Shown: positions 1-8,168, counted from the first letter of the stretch. The stretch is 64,000 bases of DNA from Apopatosoma sp963618495 (GCA_963618495.1 CAVESF010000001.1:1-64000); one strand, 5' to 3'. Numbers and translations are program-made. The notes: generated by a model from the letters alone, not told the origin.

Positions 1-2
1 AG

Positions 3-62
3 ATTTTTGAATGGGATGGATTTGCAGTGCTTTGTTTCAGGAATGATGTGAAAGATATATAA
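3..62 (+). CDS. C-terminal tail of a plus-strand gene entering from the left edge (unidentified)
   Basis: An open frame runs from the window edge to a TAA at 60-62 and ends with residues EWDGFAVLCFRNDVKDI. It is followed about 100 bases later by a strong hairpin with a T-rich 3' side, which suggests a real gene end. The ending faintly recalls DUF559/Vsr-type endonuclease C-termini (a VLRF-N-DV pattern), but 19 residues are too few to assign it. It could also be a chance frame. Confidence 0.3.
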   Translation: MFEWDGFAVLCFRNDVKDI

Positions 63-168
63 AGATACTTTTCTTTCTCGCGCTTTTCACTGACGAAGAG
101 GATGGTTCAGAGGTGGCGTAGTCATCTCTGAACGGCGTCGCCGAGACGGAGTCAGCGGCAAAAGTCAT

Positions 169-211
169 GGGGCTGAGTCAAAAGCATTTAATTAAGCAGA
201 GACTCAGCCCC
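169..211. terminator. Rho-independent terminator, probably bidirectional
   Basis: An 11-bp perfect stem (GGGGCTGAGTC at 169-179 pairing with 201-211) encloses an AT-rich 21-base loop. On the plus strand it is followed by CTTTCGTTTTATTT. On the minus strand the 3' arm is followed by ATGACTTTT. It sits between the convergent left-edge gene and the GH94-like gene whose stop is at 219, so it can end both transcripts. Confidence 0.75.
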
Positions 212-218
212 TTTCGTT

Positions 219-3131
219 TTATTTCAGTATAATATTCACCTCATGTGTCTTGCCGTCGTCGGGACGTTTGATTTTCCCATCAAACGGCATGCCGTCAAAT
301 GTCATTTTCGCGCCGTCGGCAGTTCTTGCAAAACCGCACGGCTTCTCTATATGAACATGGAACAATGTTCCGCCGTTATTTACGGTATAGTCCGATTTTT
401 CGTTTTCAAAAGGAAGCACGGGCGAGAATACGAGATATTCTCCGCTGAGCCCGAAGCCGAGCAGCTCCATCATGGAAAGATTCAGCCAGCTTGCCGTTCC
501 CGAGAGCATAGGACCGATATTTTCGCCTGTTATGCTGTTGTTATACTGCGTGCAGAAGCGCGGATTTCCTTTTGTTTTATAGGGATGAAGCAGGGTTTTG
601 TAGGGAAAAACGCTGTTCAGCGCGAAATATGCAAATTCCGCGAGAGCCTTTGCCAGTTCTGCACTTTTCACGGTTTTTGAAGCTTTGAGTGCCGCAGAGG
701 CCGCCATCATCGCCGCATGCTTGAATGTGCCGCCGTTTTCTCTGTCACCGGGGAAATATGCCTCCGAGGCATTGCCGGATGCAAGCTTGCCGAGGTCGCA
801 CGGAGAGCAAAGCTTCACGCCCGCCGAGCAGACAAGATACTTATTTACTCTCTCGAGCATAACCGCTATTTCCTCCTCGCTTGCCACGCCCGCAAGTATC
901 GACCAGCTGAACGAATTGAGGAAATAAGAGCCGTTTATCGCAGGGTCTGCGGAAAGTCCGTCGCCGCCCGCACCAAGGTATGTATAACCGCCCTCGCGCT
1001 TGCCGCCGAGGAGTGCGCGCGCATAGAAATCGCCTTTCCAGCAATGCTTTCTTATATTCTCGCAGAGCGCGGCGCAGTCCTTTTCAATCTCTGCCGCCGT
1101 CTCTTCCCTGCATGCGTCGCGTGCCATTTCGGCTATCTCGTCGTAGGCAATTTTCAAAAGGAATGCGTTCATCACGCTCTCGGAATGTTCGCTTATGAAT
1201 CTGTCGCCGTATTTGCCGCCATGCGCAAGCTGCGCCGCATATCTCTTCTCTTTTTCAGTGCCGTCTATCCAGTCGTTATCAAGCTTCAGGCAGTCGTTCC
1301 AGTCGGATTTGTCGAGGAGCGGAATGCCATGCGCACCAACGGAAATCTTTCCGCTGTATCTGACCGTAGCAAGGAGCGTATCAAGCAAAGTGCGCTTCTT
1401 GTCACTGCCGGCAACAGGAAATTCGCAGGAAAGAAAATCCTTATCACCCGTGAGCGAAACATAGCGGTAAACCGCCTGCGCAAGCCACAGCCCGTCATCG
1501 GAACACATGCCGGGCTCCTTACCCGTCTCATAGAAATTATGGTTTGCATAGCCCATTTCATAGACATTCTTTATCCATTCGCCGAGCATTTCGCGGGCAA
1601 GTCTTTTTTCGCCCATGCCGATGATATAGTAAAGTGAAGCATACATATCCTGTATTTCGCGGAAGCCTATCTCGCGATAAGCCTTCTGCGTCCATGCAAA
1701 CGAACGCGAAACATATGACTGATAATAGACCTGAAAAGGCAGATTGTTGTTTACATATGTGTCAAGGTCTCTGTCGCCTGTTTCAAGCTTCAGAAAGCCC
1801 GCATATTTTCTGCCGAAATCCTTTACCGATTCGAGCGTTTTTCCAAGCGCATCAGTGGTTTTGTACTTTTTCACGAGGGTTCCGACAGCATCAAAAAGCA
1901 CCCCGTCGGTAGCATCAGGCGAAAATACATAGCCTGTATATGAGTCAACAGTTCTTGAAGCTCTCGCATCTATGGAAAAAGCTTTTTCCATAGCGTAGAA
2001 TGATACCATTTTGGTCACGGGGACGGTCGGCAGGCACGCGACCCGCTGTGGCTTTTCTATAGAGCCGTTGCCAATAAAATCAATATAGTTTGCCGTGTAG
2101 CCGTCGAGTGTTTCACCATCGTCAGTCAGAAGGAGCGCGAAACGCTTGTTGGCGCGCAGGCGCTTCTGATGGGAACTCGGAGAAACGGCAATCGTTTTCC
2201 CGTCTGCCTTTATTACGCCACTCTCCCATATTACGCTCGCATAAATAATATCGTTCATCGCCGATTCGGGCGCAGTCAGACCGAACATTCCTGTGAAAAC
2301 AATGCGCAGGTCGCGCTTCTTTTCGGTTGTGTTCTCTATCTCGACTCTCTGCGCCTCGGTAGCATCTGGCATACCGTCCGCATGAGGGAGAATGAAGAGC
2401 GTGCGCTTTATTTTCAGCCCGCATTCCGTCTCGTATGTGATTTCCGTATAGTTGCGGAAATGTCGGCAGGTAGCGCTTTTCACATTCGCCTTGACATCAG
2501 CCGAATAGAAAATCTGCGCGCCGTTTTCCACTATGTAAAACTGACGGTTTACAGGCTCGCCGTTGTACTCGGGTGTGAGCGAATATCTCGTCGCCGTGAC
2601 CTGCCTTGCCGCGCCTGCGCGGAACGAACCTCTGCCGAGCGAATCAAGCGCGCCTTTCGGCGTGGTCAGCATCGGAAAGTCAAAGCCTATCCTGTTGCCG
2701 ATGAGCAGGTTTACATCATAATGCGTGCCTATTTTATTGCCCTTGAGGTCGATTATGTGCTCGCCCTCACTGCCGATTGCACCGCCGCTTTTCATCACCG
2801 TTTCATAAACGGAAAGCAGGGCTTTCACCATATCTTCGGACAGAAGCTTTTCGCCATCATCGGTGTAATGGCGCACATTTCCGCCGTCAAAGGCAAAAAG
2901 ATGATTTGTCGCACCGAAAGACAAAATATAGCGGAAAAGCTCGGGCGTATTGAGTATATAGTCCGAAACGGGCGCATAAAACTCCATACCGCAGGCGCCT
3001 ACCACATGAAGTGCCTCTGTATCCGTCGGCGTCGCGCAGGCATCGCCGAAAAGCTTATCGCCGAAAACCGCCTGCAATTTCGCCACAGGCGCATTCTTAA
3101 ATTCTCTTGCATTTTCTCTTGTGAAGACCAT
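219..3131 (-). CDS. GH94-like glycoside phosphorylase (cellobiose/chitobiose phosphorylase superfamily)
   Basis: A 970-residue cytoplasmic protein with no signal peptide. The C-terminal (alpha/alpha)6-barrel half carries SDWND at residues 609-613, the motif that holds the catalytic acid Asp in GH94 phosphorylases. Aromatic stretches such as QNNSITGENIGP and the PGDRENGGTF region also fit GH94. These enzymes cleave beta-glucosidic bonds with phosphate to give a sugar 1-phosphate. The N-terminus does not look like that of the classical cellobiose phosphorylases, so the substrate is open: beta-1,2-, beta-1,3- or beta-1,4-gluco-oligosaccharides are all possible. The ATG has a good AAGGAG site. 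It lies 11 bases behind the GNAT gene, so the two are probably cotranscribed. Confidence 0.75.
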   Translation of the reverse strand: MVFTRENAREFKNAPVAKLQAVFGDKLFGDACATPTDTEALHVVGACGMEFYAPVSDYILNTPELFRYILSFGATNHLFAFDGGNVRHYTDDGEKLLSEDMVKALLSVYETVMKSGGAIGSEGEHIIDLKGNKIGTHYDVNLLIGNRIGFDFPMLTTPKGALDSLGRGSFRAGAARQVTATRYSLTPEYNGEPVNRQFYIVENGAQIFYSADVKANVKSATCRHFRNYTEITYETECGLKIKRTLFILPHADGMPDATEAQRVEIENTTEKKRDLRIVFTGMFGLTAPESAMNDIIYASVIWESGVIKADGKTIAVSPSSHQKRLRANKRFALLLTDDGETLDGYTANYIDFIGNGSIEKPQRVACLPTVPVTKMVSFYAMEKAFSIDARASRTVDSYTGYVFSPDATDGVLFDAVGTLVKKYKTTDALGKTLESVKDFGRKYAGFLKLETGDRDLDTYVNNNLPFQVYYQSYVSRSFAWTQKAYREIGFREIQDMYASLYYIIGMGEKRLAREMLGEWIKNVYEMGYANHNFYETGKEPGMCSDDGLWLAQAVYRYVSLTGDKDFLSCEFPVAGSDKKRTLLDTLLATVRYSGKISVGAHGIPLLDKSDWNDCLKLDNDWIDGTEKEKRYAAQLAHGGKYGDRFISEHSESVMNAFLLKIAYDEIAEMARDACREETAAEIEKDCAALCENIRKHCWKGDFYARALLGGKREGGYTYLGAGGDGLSADPAINGSYFLNSFSWSILAGVASEEEIAVMLERVNKYLVCSAGVKLCSPCDLGKLASGNASEAYFPGDRENGGTFKHAAMMAASAALKASKTVKSAELAKALAEFAYFALNSVFPYKTLLHPYKTKGNPRFCTQYNNSITGENIGPMLSGTASWLNLSMMELLGFGLSGEYLVFSPVLPFENEKSDYTVNNGGTLFHVHIEKPCGFARTADGAKMTFDGMPFDGKIKRPDDGKTHEVNIILK

Positions 3132-3142
3132 AATTTTTCTCC

Positions 3143-3904
3143 TTAATCAAAAATAAAATCTATATGCAAATTTTCAAAAGGCATATTGTAGCCCATGAGA
3201 AACGGCACCTCGTCGCCTCTCTGCCTGATTTTCACCGTGCGGCAGTCTGTCATGCGGCAAAGCATCCGAATCCGCTCACTGTCAAGTCCCTGTGAAAACG
3301 AAAGCTCCAGTGAGTCGCCGCGCTTTTCTCCATATGCGAGCGCACCATCCGGAAAGGCAATGCATATTCCGCCTTCATTAATATTCACGGCATAATTCAG
3401 TATGCTTTTGCTCCACCTGATGTCGCTCTCGTCCTGTGCAAAATCGTCAGCTGTCGCACGTCGCAGCTTCGGCAAATCCGCGATAGTCGTCGCATCATCG
3501 CAGGTATATCCGGCATAGCGACAGCCGCCGCAGAGCTTCATTCCGAAGCTGCCGTACATCCGAAAAAGTCCCATATCTTCCGGATGCAGAAAATATCCCT
3601 TTTTCTCCGCGTCACACAGGCGGAAAATCTCCTCATGCAGTGCGCGGCAGACTCCCTCTTTGCGGTGCTTTTCCGCTGTACATACGGCATATCCGTAGTA
3701 TGCGGGCTTGCCGCGCGCCGCTACAGGCACAAGCATTGCCATTCCGGCAAGCTCACCGCTGGCTCTGCATTCGGCAAGCAATGAGTTGTCCGCGGCTCTG
3801 AGAAATCGTCTTATTTCATCATGTGTATCTCCGAAGCAAGTCTGCCACAGCGCGAGATGTTCGCTTCCTGCCGAGGATGAAGCCAGAATGTTTATTTTTT
3901 TCAT
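3143..3904 (-). CDS. GNAT-family N-acetyltransferase
   Basis: A 253-residue protein with a GNAT core at roughly residues 55-130. Motif A reads YAVCTAEKHRKEGVCRALHEEI, in which the R-K-E-G-V-C segment corresponds to the acetyl-CoA pyrophosphate-binding R/Q-x-x-G-x-G/A loop. It should transfer an acetyl group from acetyl-CoA to an unknown amine. The C-terminal half (130-253) is an extra domain, as in the larger two-domain GNATs. The ATG has a GGAGG site. It is followed closely by the GH94-like gene, suggesting a two-gene unit, but the link gives no clear substrate. Confidence 0.7.
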   Translation of the reverse strand: MKKINILASSSAGSEHLALWQTCFGDTHDEIRRFLRAADNSLLAECRASGELAGMAMLVPVAARGKPAYYGYAVCTAEKHRKEGVCRALHEEIFRLCDAEKKGYFLHPEDMGLFRMYGSFGMKLCGGCRYAGYTCDDATTIADLPKLRRATADDFAQDESDIRWSKSILNYAVNINEGGICIAFPDGALAYGEKRGDSLELSFSQGLDSERIRMLCRMTDCRTVKIRQRGDEVPFLMGYNMPFENLHIDFIFD

Positions 3905-3931
3905 ATCGATCCTCCGCTAAAACAAAGCAAC

Positions 3932-3957
3932 GCTGTCCCTATATTCATAGAGACAGC
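3932..3957 (-). terminator. Possible terminator after the exopolysaccharide operon
   Basis: An 11-bp stem with one G-T type mismatch (GCTGTCTCTAT / ATAGGGACAGC on the minus strand) is followed by GTTGCTTTGTTTTAG. It lies just past the cpsB stop at 3965 and before the GNAT start. The T-tract is interrupted, so some read-through into the GNAT gene is likely. Confidence 0.5.
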
Positions 3958-3964
3958 ATTATTT

Positions 3965-4654
3965 TTATTTTGTCAGTAAAGCATTTGTCTTTGCAAAAAT
4001 TTCGGCACTGCGGTCGCCGAGTATTTTGATTGCTTTCCTGAAATATTCATAGTTCTTCCCTTTTCCGTGTATGTCGCTTCCGAGCGCGTATACACTGCCC
4101 TCGTCTATCCAGCGCAGGCATCTTTTCTTATTCCGATGCTCAAGAAGACCGTCGGCATTGAGCTGAATCTTCGCTCCCGCGTCGACGCAGGCGTCTATTA
4201 TATCCGTATCATATCTGTCGGCATGAGCGAGCACAACATCAAGCCCGCGGCTGATGAGATGGCGTATCGTATCCGCTATGGAATCGTCCACGGAATTCAT
4301 CGGAAGCTCGGCGAGGAAAACATTTGTCCCCACGATGCAGAGCTTTTCCACATAAGGCATACGGTCAAGATTTTCGAAAACAAGCACCTCGGCTCCGAGC
4401 ATTATCTCGGGGGCATCGGGTGGAAGAGCGCGCTGAAGCTCGCTGAAGCACTTTTCCCTCTGCGCATAGAATCTCGGTACATCCGTGGCATTTGCATAGA
4501 AATGCGATGTCGCCACGATGCGCGATATCCCCGCCTTCTTTGCCGCATTTACCTGCCACAGGCTCGTTTCCACACTGCCGCTGCCGTGGTCAAGTCTCGG
4601 TATTATGTGGCTGTGAAAATCGGTTATCGCTCCGTTTTCGCCGCGGGTGATCAT
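3965..4654 (-). CDS. cpsB: CpsB/CapC-family protein-tyrosine phosphatase (PHP fold)
   Basis: A 229-residue PHP-domain phosphatase. Metal-binding signatures are visible in order: DFHSHIIP (Asp12, His14, His16), the ATSHFY segment near residue 49, the AEVLVFENL region, VLAHADRY, and GSDIHG near the C-terminus. This family uses a metal centre to dephosphorylate the tyrosine-rich tail of the cognate CpsD kinase and so regulates capsule or exopolysaccharide polymerisation. Its ATG overlaps the cpsD stop by 4 bases (ATGA), which means tight translational coupling with its presumed substrate. Confidence 0.88.
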   Translation of the reverse strand: MITRGENGAITDFHSHIIPRLDHGSGSVETSLWQVNAAKKAGISRIVATSHFYANATDVPRFYAQREKCFSELQRALPPDAPEIMLGAEVLVFENLDRMPYVEKLCIVGTNVFLAELPMNSVDDSIADTIRHLISRGLDVVLAHADRYDTDIIDACVDAGAKIQLNADGLLEHRNKKRCLRWIDEGSVYALGSDIHGKGKNYEYFRKAIKILGDRSAEIFAKTNALLTK

Positions 4655-5457
4655 TTTGTCTCTCCGTTTTCATCGCCGTTGTTCCCATACCCGTATCCGC
4701 TTGAATAGCCATACTTGGAATAACCGTACTTAGAGTATCCGTATTTTCCGTAGCCGTATCTGCCGCCCTTCTTGTAGTTGAGATTGTCTATTACAAAACC
4801 GCGGACCTTGCCGCCTACGGCGTTTATGCTCTCAACAGCGGCAGCTGTGTTTTCGGTGTCGCTGTAGTCTGCTCTCGACACTACGATGTAGCCGTGAGTT
4901 CTGTCGGCAAGAGAGAGAGCGTCGGGAACCACAGTAAGCGGAGGGGTATCTATTATGATATAGTCAAACATTGTCTCTACTTTCTTGAGGAACGTATTCA
5001 TTGCCTCGGAGGAAAGAAGCTCCGCCGTGAAAGGAACGCTTTTTCCCGATGTGAGCACATAAAGGTTCGGGAATGAAGTCTTTCTTATATTCGGCTCTGC
5101 GTCCTGTCCCGAGAGATACTCGGAGAGTCCGTGGCCATCGCTGAGGTCAAGCGCTGTTCTAACTCTCGGCTTTCTGATATCGCCGTCTATGAGAAGCACC
5201 CTGAGGTCGCTCTGCGAAAGGCTTATTGCCGTATTGATGGAAACGAGAGTTTTTCCTTCGCCTGGTATGGCGCTTGTGAATACAAATTTCTTGCATCTCC
5301 CGTCTATCGGAATATAGAGCAGATTTGTCTTGAGCGAGCGGTACGACTCGACAACGGCAAAGGGCATGCTATCGTTTATTATAAGAGTGCGATAAAATTT
5401 TGCGTTCGAGCCGTTTCTTGTATAATTTTTACTTTTCTTAAGAAATGATTTTCCCAT
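4651..5457 (-). CDS. cpsD: CpsD/CapB-family bacterial tyrosine kinase
   Basis: A 268-residue BY-kinase. The Walker A motif is SAIPGEGKT at about 62-70, Walker A' is LLIDGDIRKP at 88-97, and Walker B is the later YIIIDTPP. The final 40 residues form a Tyr/Gly tail with eleven tyrosines (repeated GYSKY units), the autophosphorylation cluster typical of this family. The cytoplasmic kinase partners with the membrane protein CpsC, encoded just upstream, to control polysaccharide chain length and export. GGAGGA precedes the ATG. The cpsC-cpsD gap is 11 bases. Confidence 0.93.
   Translation of the reverse strand: MGKSFLKKSKNYTRNGSNAKFYRTLIINDSMPFAVVESYRSLKTNLLYIPIDGRCKKFVFTSAIPGEGKTLVSINTAISLSQSDLRVLLIDGDIRKPRVRTALDLSDGHGLSEYLSGQDAEPNIRKTSFPNLYVLTSGKSVPFTAELLSSEAMNTFLKKVETMFDYIIIDTPPLTVVPDALSLADRTHGYIVVSRADYSDTENTAAAVESINAVGGKVRGFVIDNLNYKKGGRYGYGKYGYSKYGYSKYGYSSGYGYGNNGDENGETK
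4684..4764 (-). repeat. In-frame tandem repeat encoding the Tyr-rich kinase tail
   Basis: The DNA encoding the CpsD tail consists of imperfect 12- to 15-base units (a TATGGCTATTCCAAG-like unit) that give repeated YGYSKYGYS. In-frame repeats of this kind can gain or lose units by slippage, which would change the number of phosphorylatable tyrosines. Confidence 0.7.
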
Positions 5458-5468
5458 TTTATCCTCCG

Positions 5469-6149
5469 TCAGCGCTGTTTTATTCCGGGTATCGTGCCTA
5501 TTACAGGGATATCCTCAAATTTGTCCTCGAGGTCCTTCTTGGATCTTATAGTCGTATCAAGCATATCTTTTATTATGATTATTGCTATCACGATAACGGC
5601 GCCCACAAGACCTCCGAGCACGGTATTTCTCGCAATAGGCCAGGACGGGTTGGTAGGAATGCGCGCTCTGTCTATCAGACGAAGCTCACCCACTGTTATG
5701 GTTTTCGGGATAAGGTCCGGCGCGAGGTCGGAGATGGCGTTTGCTATATCATAGGAGAGATTCGGGTCGGGCGTCGTTATCTCGACAACGAATATTTCCG
5801 TATCCGTGATATGCTTGCGCGTCATGTGCTTCTGGATATAGGAATTTGTGACGCCGGTGTATTTCGCTTCGAGCTTTGCGGAAACCTGGTCAAGAAAATC
5901 TTCTGTCGTTATGATATCCATACAGGTATTTACAAGGCTCTGTGAAGCCGCAAGGTCACTCGATGTGACTCCTGCGCTTGCGACGCCCTCTTTATTTCTG
6001 ACGACAAACTTCGTATATGCCGCGTATGTCGGGTCAACGGCATAATAAGTATACGCAAAGCCGATGCCGGCGCAGAACAATACCACCAGTATGATGATGA
6101 AAAGCTTGGAAAGCAAAAGCGATACGATATCCTTTAAATTAATTTCCAT
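5469..6149 (-). CDS. cpsC: CpsC/Wzz-family polysaccharide chain-length regulator
   Basis: A 226-residue polysaccharide co-polymerase. One transmembrane helix lies near the N-terminus (about residues 13-36). A second at about 172-195 is preceded by a proline-rich PTNPSWPI segment, the hallmark next to TM2 in Wzz/CpsC proteins. The extracytoplasmic domain lies between. The short cytoplasmic tail after TM2 would activate the separate CpsD kinase, as in Firmicutes where the membrane and kinase parts are split. CGGAGTG lies upstream of the ATG. The gene follows a perfect-consensus promoter. Confidence 0.88.
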   Translation of the reverse strand: MEINLKDIVSLLLSKLFIIILVVLFCAGIGFAYTYYAVDPTYAAYTKFVVRNKEGVASAGVTSSDLAASQSLVNTCMDIITTEDFLDQVSAKLEAKYTGVTNSYIQKHMTRKHITDTEIFVVEITTPDPNLSYDIANAISDLAPDLIPKTITVGELRLIDRARIPTNPSWPIARNTVLGGLVGAVIVIAIIIIKDMLDTTIRSKKDLEDKFEDIPVIGTIPGIKQR

Positions 6150-6195
6150 TTCTACACTCCGTTCAAAGATAATTAAGGGTTAGCTAAACAATAGG

Positions 6196-6224
6196 ATTAT
6201 AACACAAATAAGACGGTATGTCAA
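6196..6224 (-). promoter_or_regulatory. Consensus sigma-70/sigma-A promoter for cpsC-cpsD-cpsB
   Basis: On the minus strand, TTGACA (6219-6224) and TATAAT (6196-6201) are separated by exactly 17 bases. This is a full-consensus promoter placed about 45 bases upstream of the cpsC ATG. The kinase module can therefore be transcribed independently of the upstream polymerase gene. Confidence 0.85.
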
Positions 6225-6252
6225 CAAAAAAGCCAAAATATATGTAAAAGTG

Positions 6253-7578
6253 TCAGTTTTCCTCTTCGAGCGGCTTTTTGCGGGCATTTTCGCACGATTC
6301 GACAAGCACAAATATCAGCGTGGCGACAAGCGCATACGGCAAGGGGCAGAATTCCCCCGGATTTACCTGCGACATGAGGAAAAGCCCGAGATAAGAAAGC
6401 CCGAGTGTGACCGCCTCGGCGCTTCTCTTTCTGAGAACGAGGATAAATCTTGTCACAAACTGATATCCGTAGCCAAGCACGCCGACAAGACCCATACTGC
6501 CGAATATCTGCGGTATCATCATGTGATACCAGCACATCGTTCCCTTAACGGATGAAGCATACAAATCCGTATTCGCTCTGTTTCCGAGTCCTATGCCGAA
6601 AATCGGACTGCCGCGGAAATCGTCGATTGCGCGGTAAATAAGCTGCGCTCTCGCCTCGTTGTCTCTGATGAAATTCTCGTTATAAAGAAGCTCCCAGACC
6701 TCTGCCAGTACAAAATATGTCGCAACTGCGGCGCATATGGCAAAGCCCGTCCTGATTATCATGCGCACGCGGCTCCTGCCGAAACCGATGAAGGCGATAA
6801 AACATATCAGAATCTCCACCGTGCCGAAAAGAAGCCCTGCCCTGCTGTCGCTCAGCACCGCGCACGCATACATGAGTATCGATGAAAAAATATGCGCGAA
6901 ATGCCTTTTTGTAAAAAGCAGCGGCACCGGCATGGCAAGCATCAGTACAGTCGAGATATTATTGCTCCATTGGATATTCGCAAACTCGTGTTCAAGCAAG
7001 GTCGTCGAGAGATTTATCGCATAGTGATGCAGTACCATAAAGCAGGCAAAAAGCCCTACTATATACATATCATATATGAAATTTTTCCGTGAACTATATC
7101 CGTCATATTCAAGAAAAGAAGATTTCAGAAGCAGATATATTCCTGCCATGCCGATGCCGAGTCCAAAGACATAATACAGTGCCATTGGAGAGAAATATTC
7201 CGCCGCCGAAATTTTTCCGATGCCGCCGAGCGTGACCGCCACAGCGACGGCAATGATACCGTAAAAACTCTGCCCTACAGCGAAGCGATGCTCTTTTCTG
7301 TAATAGATAAAATGAAAAGCAATGGCGCAAAGCGGGAAAATATATGCCCACCAGAGCGGAGCAAAAAGCGAAAAAGAATCATAGCATTTCACGACGAAGG
7401 TGCAGGCAAGCATGAAAGGCAGAAAAGACACCGCCGTTTCCTTGCAGGCAATAAGCGCAAAGCCGATGATATTCAGAAAGAGGACCATGCCCGCCACTTC
7501 TTTTCCGAGTACTACGATGACAGCAGCGCATAGCACAAGCAATACCTTGAAATATGCACTTTTTAAGAATTTATCCAT
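6253..7578 (-). CDS. Wzy/O-antigen-ligase-like polysaccharide polymerase (multi-pass membrane protein)
   Basis: A 441-residue, very hydrophobic protein with about 11-12 predicted membrane helices. A large extracytoplasmic loop near residues 320-370 contains RGSPIFGIGLGNRAN, the kind of G-x-G-x-G-N segment found in O-antigen ligase/Wzy-type polymerases. It probably joins repeat units of an exopolysaccharide outside the membrane, with chain length set by the CpsC/CpsD pair encoded next. No glycosyltransferase or flippase gene sits beside it here. The Shine-Dalgarno in front of the ATG is weak, so the exact start is less certain. Confidence 0.75.
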   Translation of the reverse strand: MDKFLKSAYFKVLLVLCAAVIVVLGKEVAGMVLFLNIIGFALIACKETAVSFLPFMLACTFVVKCYDSFSLFAPLWWAYIFPLCAIAFHFIYYRKEHRFAVGQSFYGIIAVAVAVTLGGIGKISAAEYFSPMALYYVFGLGIGMAGIYLLLKSSFLEYDGYSSRKNFIYDMYIVGLFACFMVLHHYAINLSTTLLEHEFANIQWSNNISTVLMLAMPVPLLFTKRHFAHIFSSILMYACAVLSDSRAGLLFGTVEILICFIAFIGFGRSRVRMIIRTGFAICAAVATYFVLAEVWELLYNENFIRDNEARAQLIYRAIDDFRGSPIFGIGLGNRANTDLYASSVKGTMCWYHMMIPQIFGSMGLVGVLGYGYQFVTRFILVLRKRSAEAVTLGLSYLGLFLMSQVNPGEFCPLPYALVATLIFVLVESCENARKKPLEEEN

Positions 7579-7634
7579 GAGACACGACCCGCAAAAATAA
7601 ATTTATGACAGATGAATTATTGCCATATTGTAAT

Positions 7635-7663
7635 ATATTATCACATTCTGCCAAAAAATGCAA
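7635..7663 (-). promoter_or_regulatory. Promoter for the polymerase gene
   Basis: On the minus strand, TTGCAT (7658-7663), a 17-base spacer and TAATAT (7635-7640). It lies about 57 bases upstream of the polymerase ATG and back-to-back with the rpsT promoter. Confidence 0.6.
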
Positions 7664-7743
7664 CATAAAAATTATATCAAAAGCCATTATCGGAAAAAAA
7701 TTCAAAAAAATATAAAAAAATAAATATTTTTTTCGAAAACCTA

Positions 7744-7772
7744 TTGATATTTGCGTCCAAAGATGGTATTAT
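7744..7772 (+). promoter_or_regulatory. Promoter for rpsT
   Basis: TTGATA (7744-7749), a 17-base spacer and TATTAT (7767-7772). The resulting 5' leader is about 75-80 bases and contains a strong hairpin. Confidence 0.75.
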
Positions 7773-7793
7773 ATTCAGGTAAACGCGGAAAAA

Positions 7794-7828
7794 CGGCTTA
7801 TTTTTCACCCTCTCATGAAAAACAGCCG
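7794..7828 (+). promoter_or_regulatory. Stem-loop in the rpsT 5' leader
   Basis: CGGCT-TA-TTTTTCA pairs with TGAAAAA-C-AGCCG: 12 base pairs with a small internal loop and an 8-base apical loop. It ends about 15 bases before the AAGGAGGTG site. S20 is autoregulated in other bacteria, so this hairpin is a candidate regulatory or stability element. Confidence 0.55.
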
Positions 7829-7857
7829 CAACGCCGAAATCAAGGAGGTGAATCACA

Positions 7858-8118
7858 GTGCCGAACATTAAGTCAGCTAAAAAGCGCGTGCTCGTTATCA
7901 AGGCCAAAACTCTTCAGAATCAGATGTTCAAGACTTCGCTCAAGACAGCTATGAAAAAGTATGAGGCTGCCATCGCAGCAGGCGATATGGAGCTTGCAAA
8001 GGCTACCTACAAGGAAGCAGTTCGCAAGATAGACAAGGCGGTAGCACACGGTATTCTTCACAAGAACAATGCCGCAAGAAAAAAGAGCAGATTCACAAAG
8101 ATGCTCAACAAAGCGTAA
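7858..8118 (+). CDS. rpsT: 30S ribosomal protein S20
   Basis: An 86-residue basic protein beginning with the S20 signature PNIKSAKKRVLVIKAK and ending in the conserved KNNAARKKSRFTKMLNK segment. It binds 16S rRNA early in 30S assembly. The start is GTG, placed by an exceptionally strong AAGGAGGTG site 6 bases upstream; no ATG fits. A non-ATG start is common for S20 and can support autogenous translational control. The gene is monocistronic, with a promoter at 7744-7772 and a terminator at 8136-8168, and runs opposite to its neighbours on both sides. Confidence 0.97.
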   Translation: MPNIKSAKKRVLVIKAKTLQNQMFKTSLKTAMKKYEAAIAAGDMELAKATYKEAVRKIDKAVAHGILHKNNAARKKSRFTKMLNKA

Positions 8119-8135
8119 GTCATCCCGCATATATG

Positions 8136-8168
8136 AAAATGCATCATTCTCACCTGATGCATTTTTTA
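8136..8168 (+). terminator. Rho-independent terminator of rpsT
   Basis: A perfect 11-bp stem, AAAATGCATCA (8136-8146) with TGATGCATTTT (8155-8165), and an 8-base loop, running into TTTTTTATTTTT. It begins 18 bases after the rpsT stop. Confidence 0.9.

Noticed and set aside
717..1637. 306-codon plus-strand frame inside the GH94-like gene
   Set aside because: It is antisense to a gene with clear catalytic motifs, and its composition (Arg/Ala/Tyr-rich) is typical of a shadow frame.
4684..4764. Possible CRISPR-like repeat
   Set aside because: The repeats are short, in frame and encode the Tyr-rich kinase tail; there are no spacers. No CRISPR array was seen anywhere in the window.
7677..7907. 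Small minus-strand frame opposite the rpsT leader
   Set aside because: It covers the rpsT promoter and start on the opposite strand and is low-complexity and Phe-rich.
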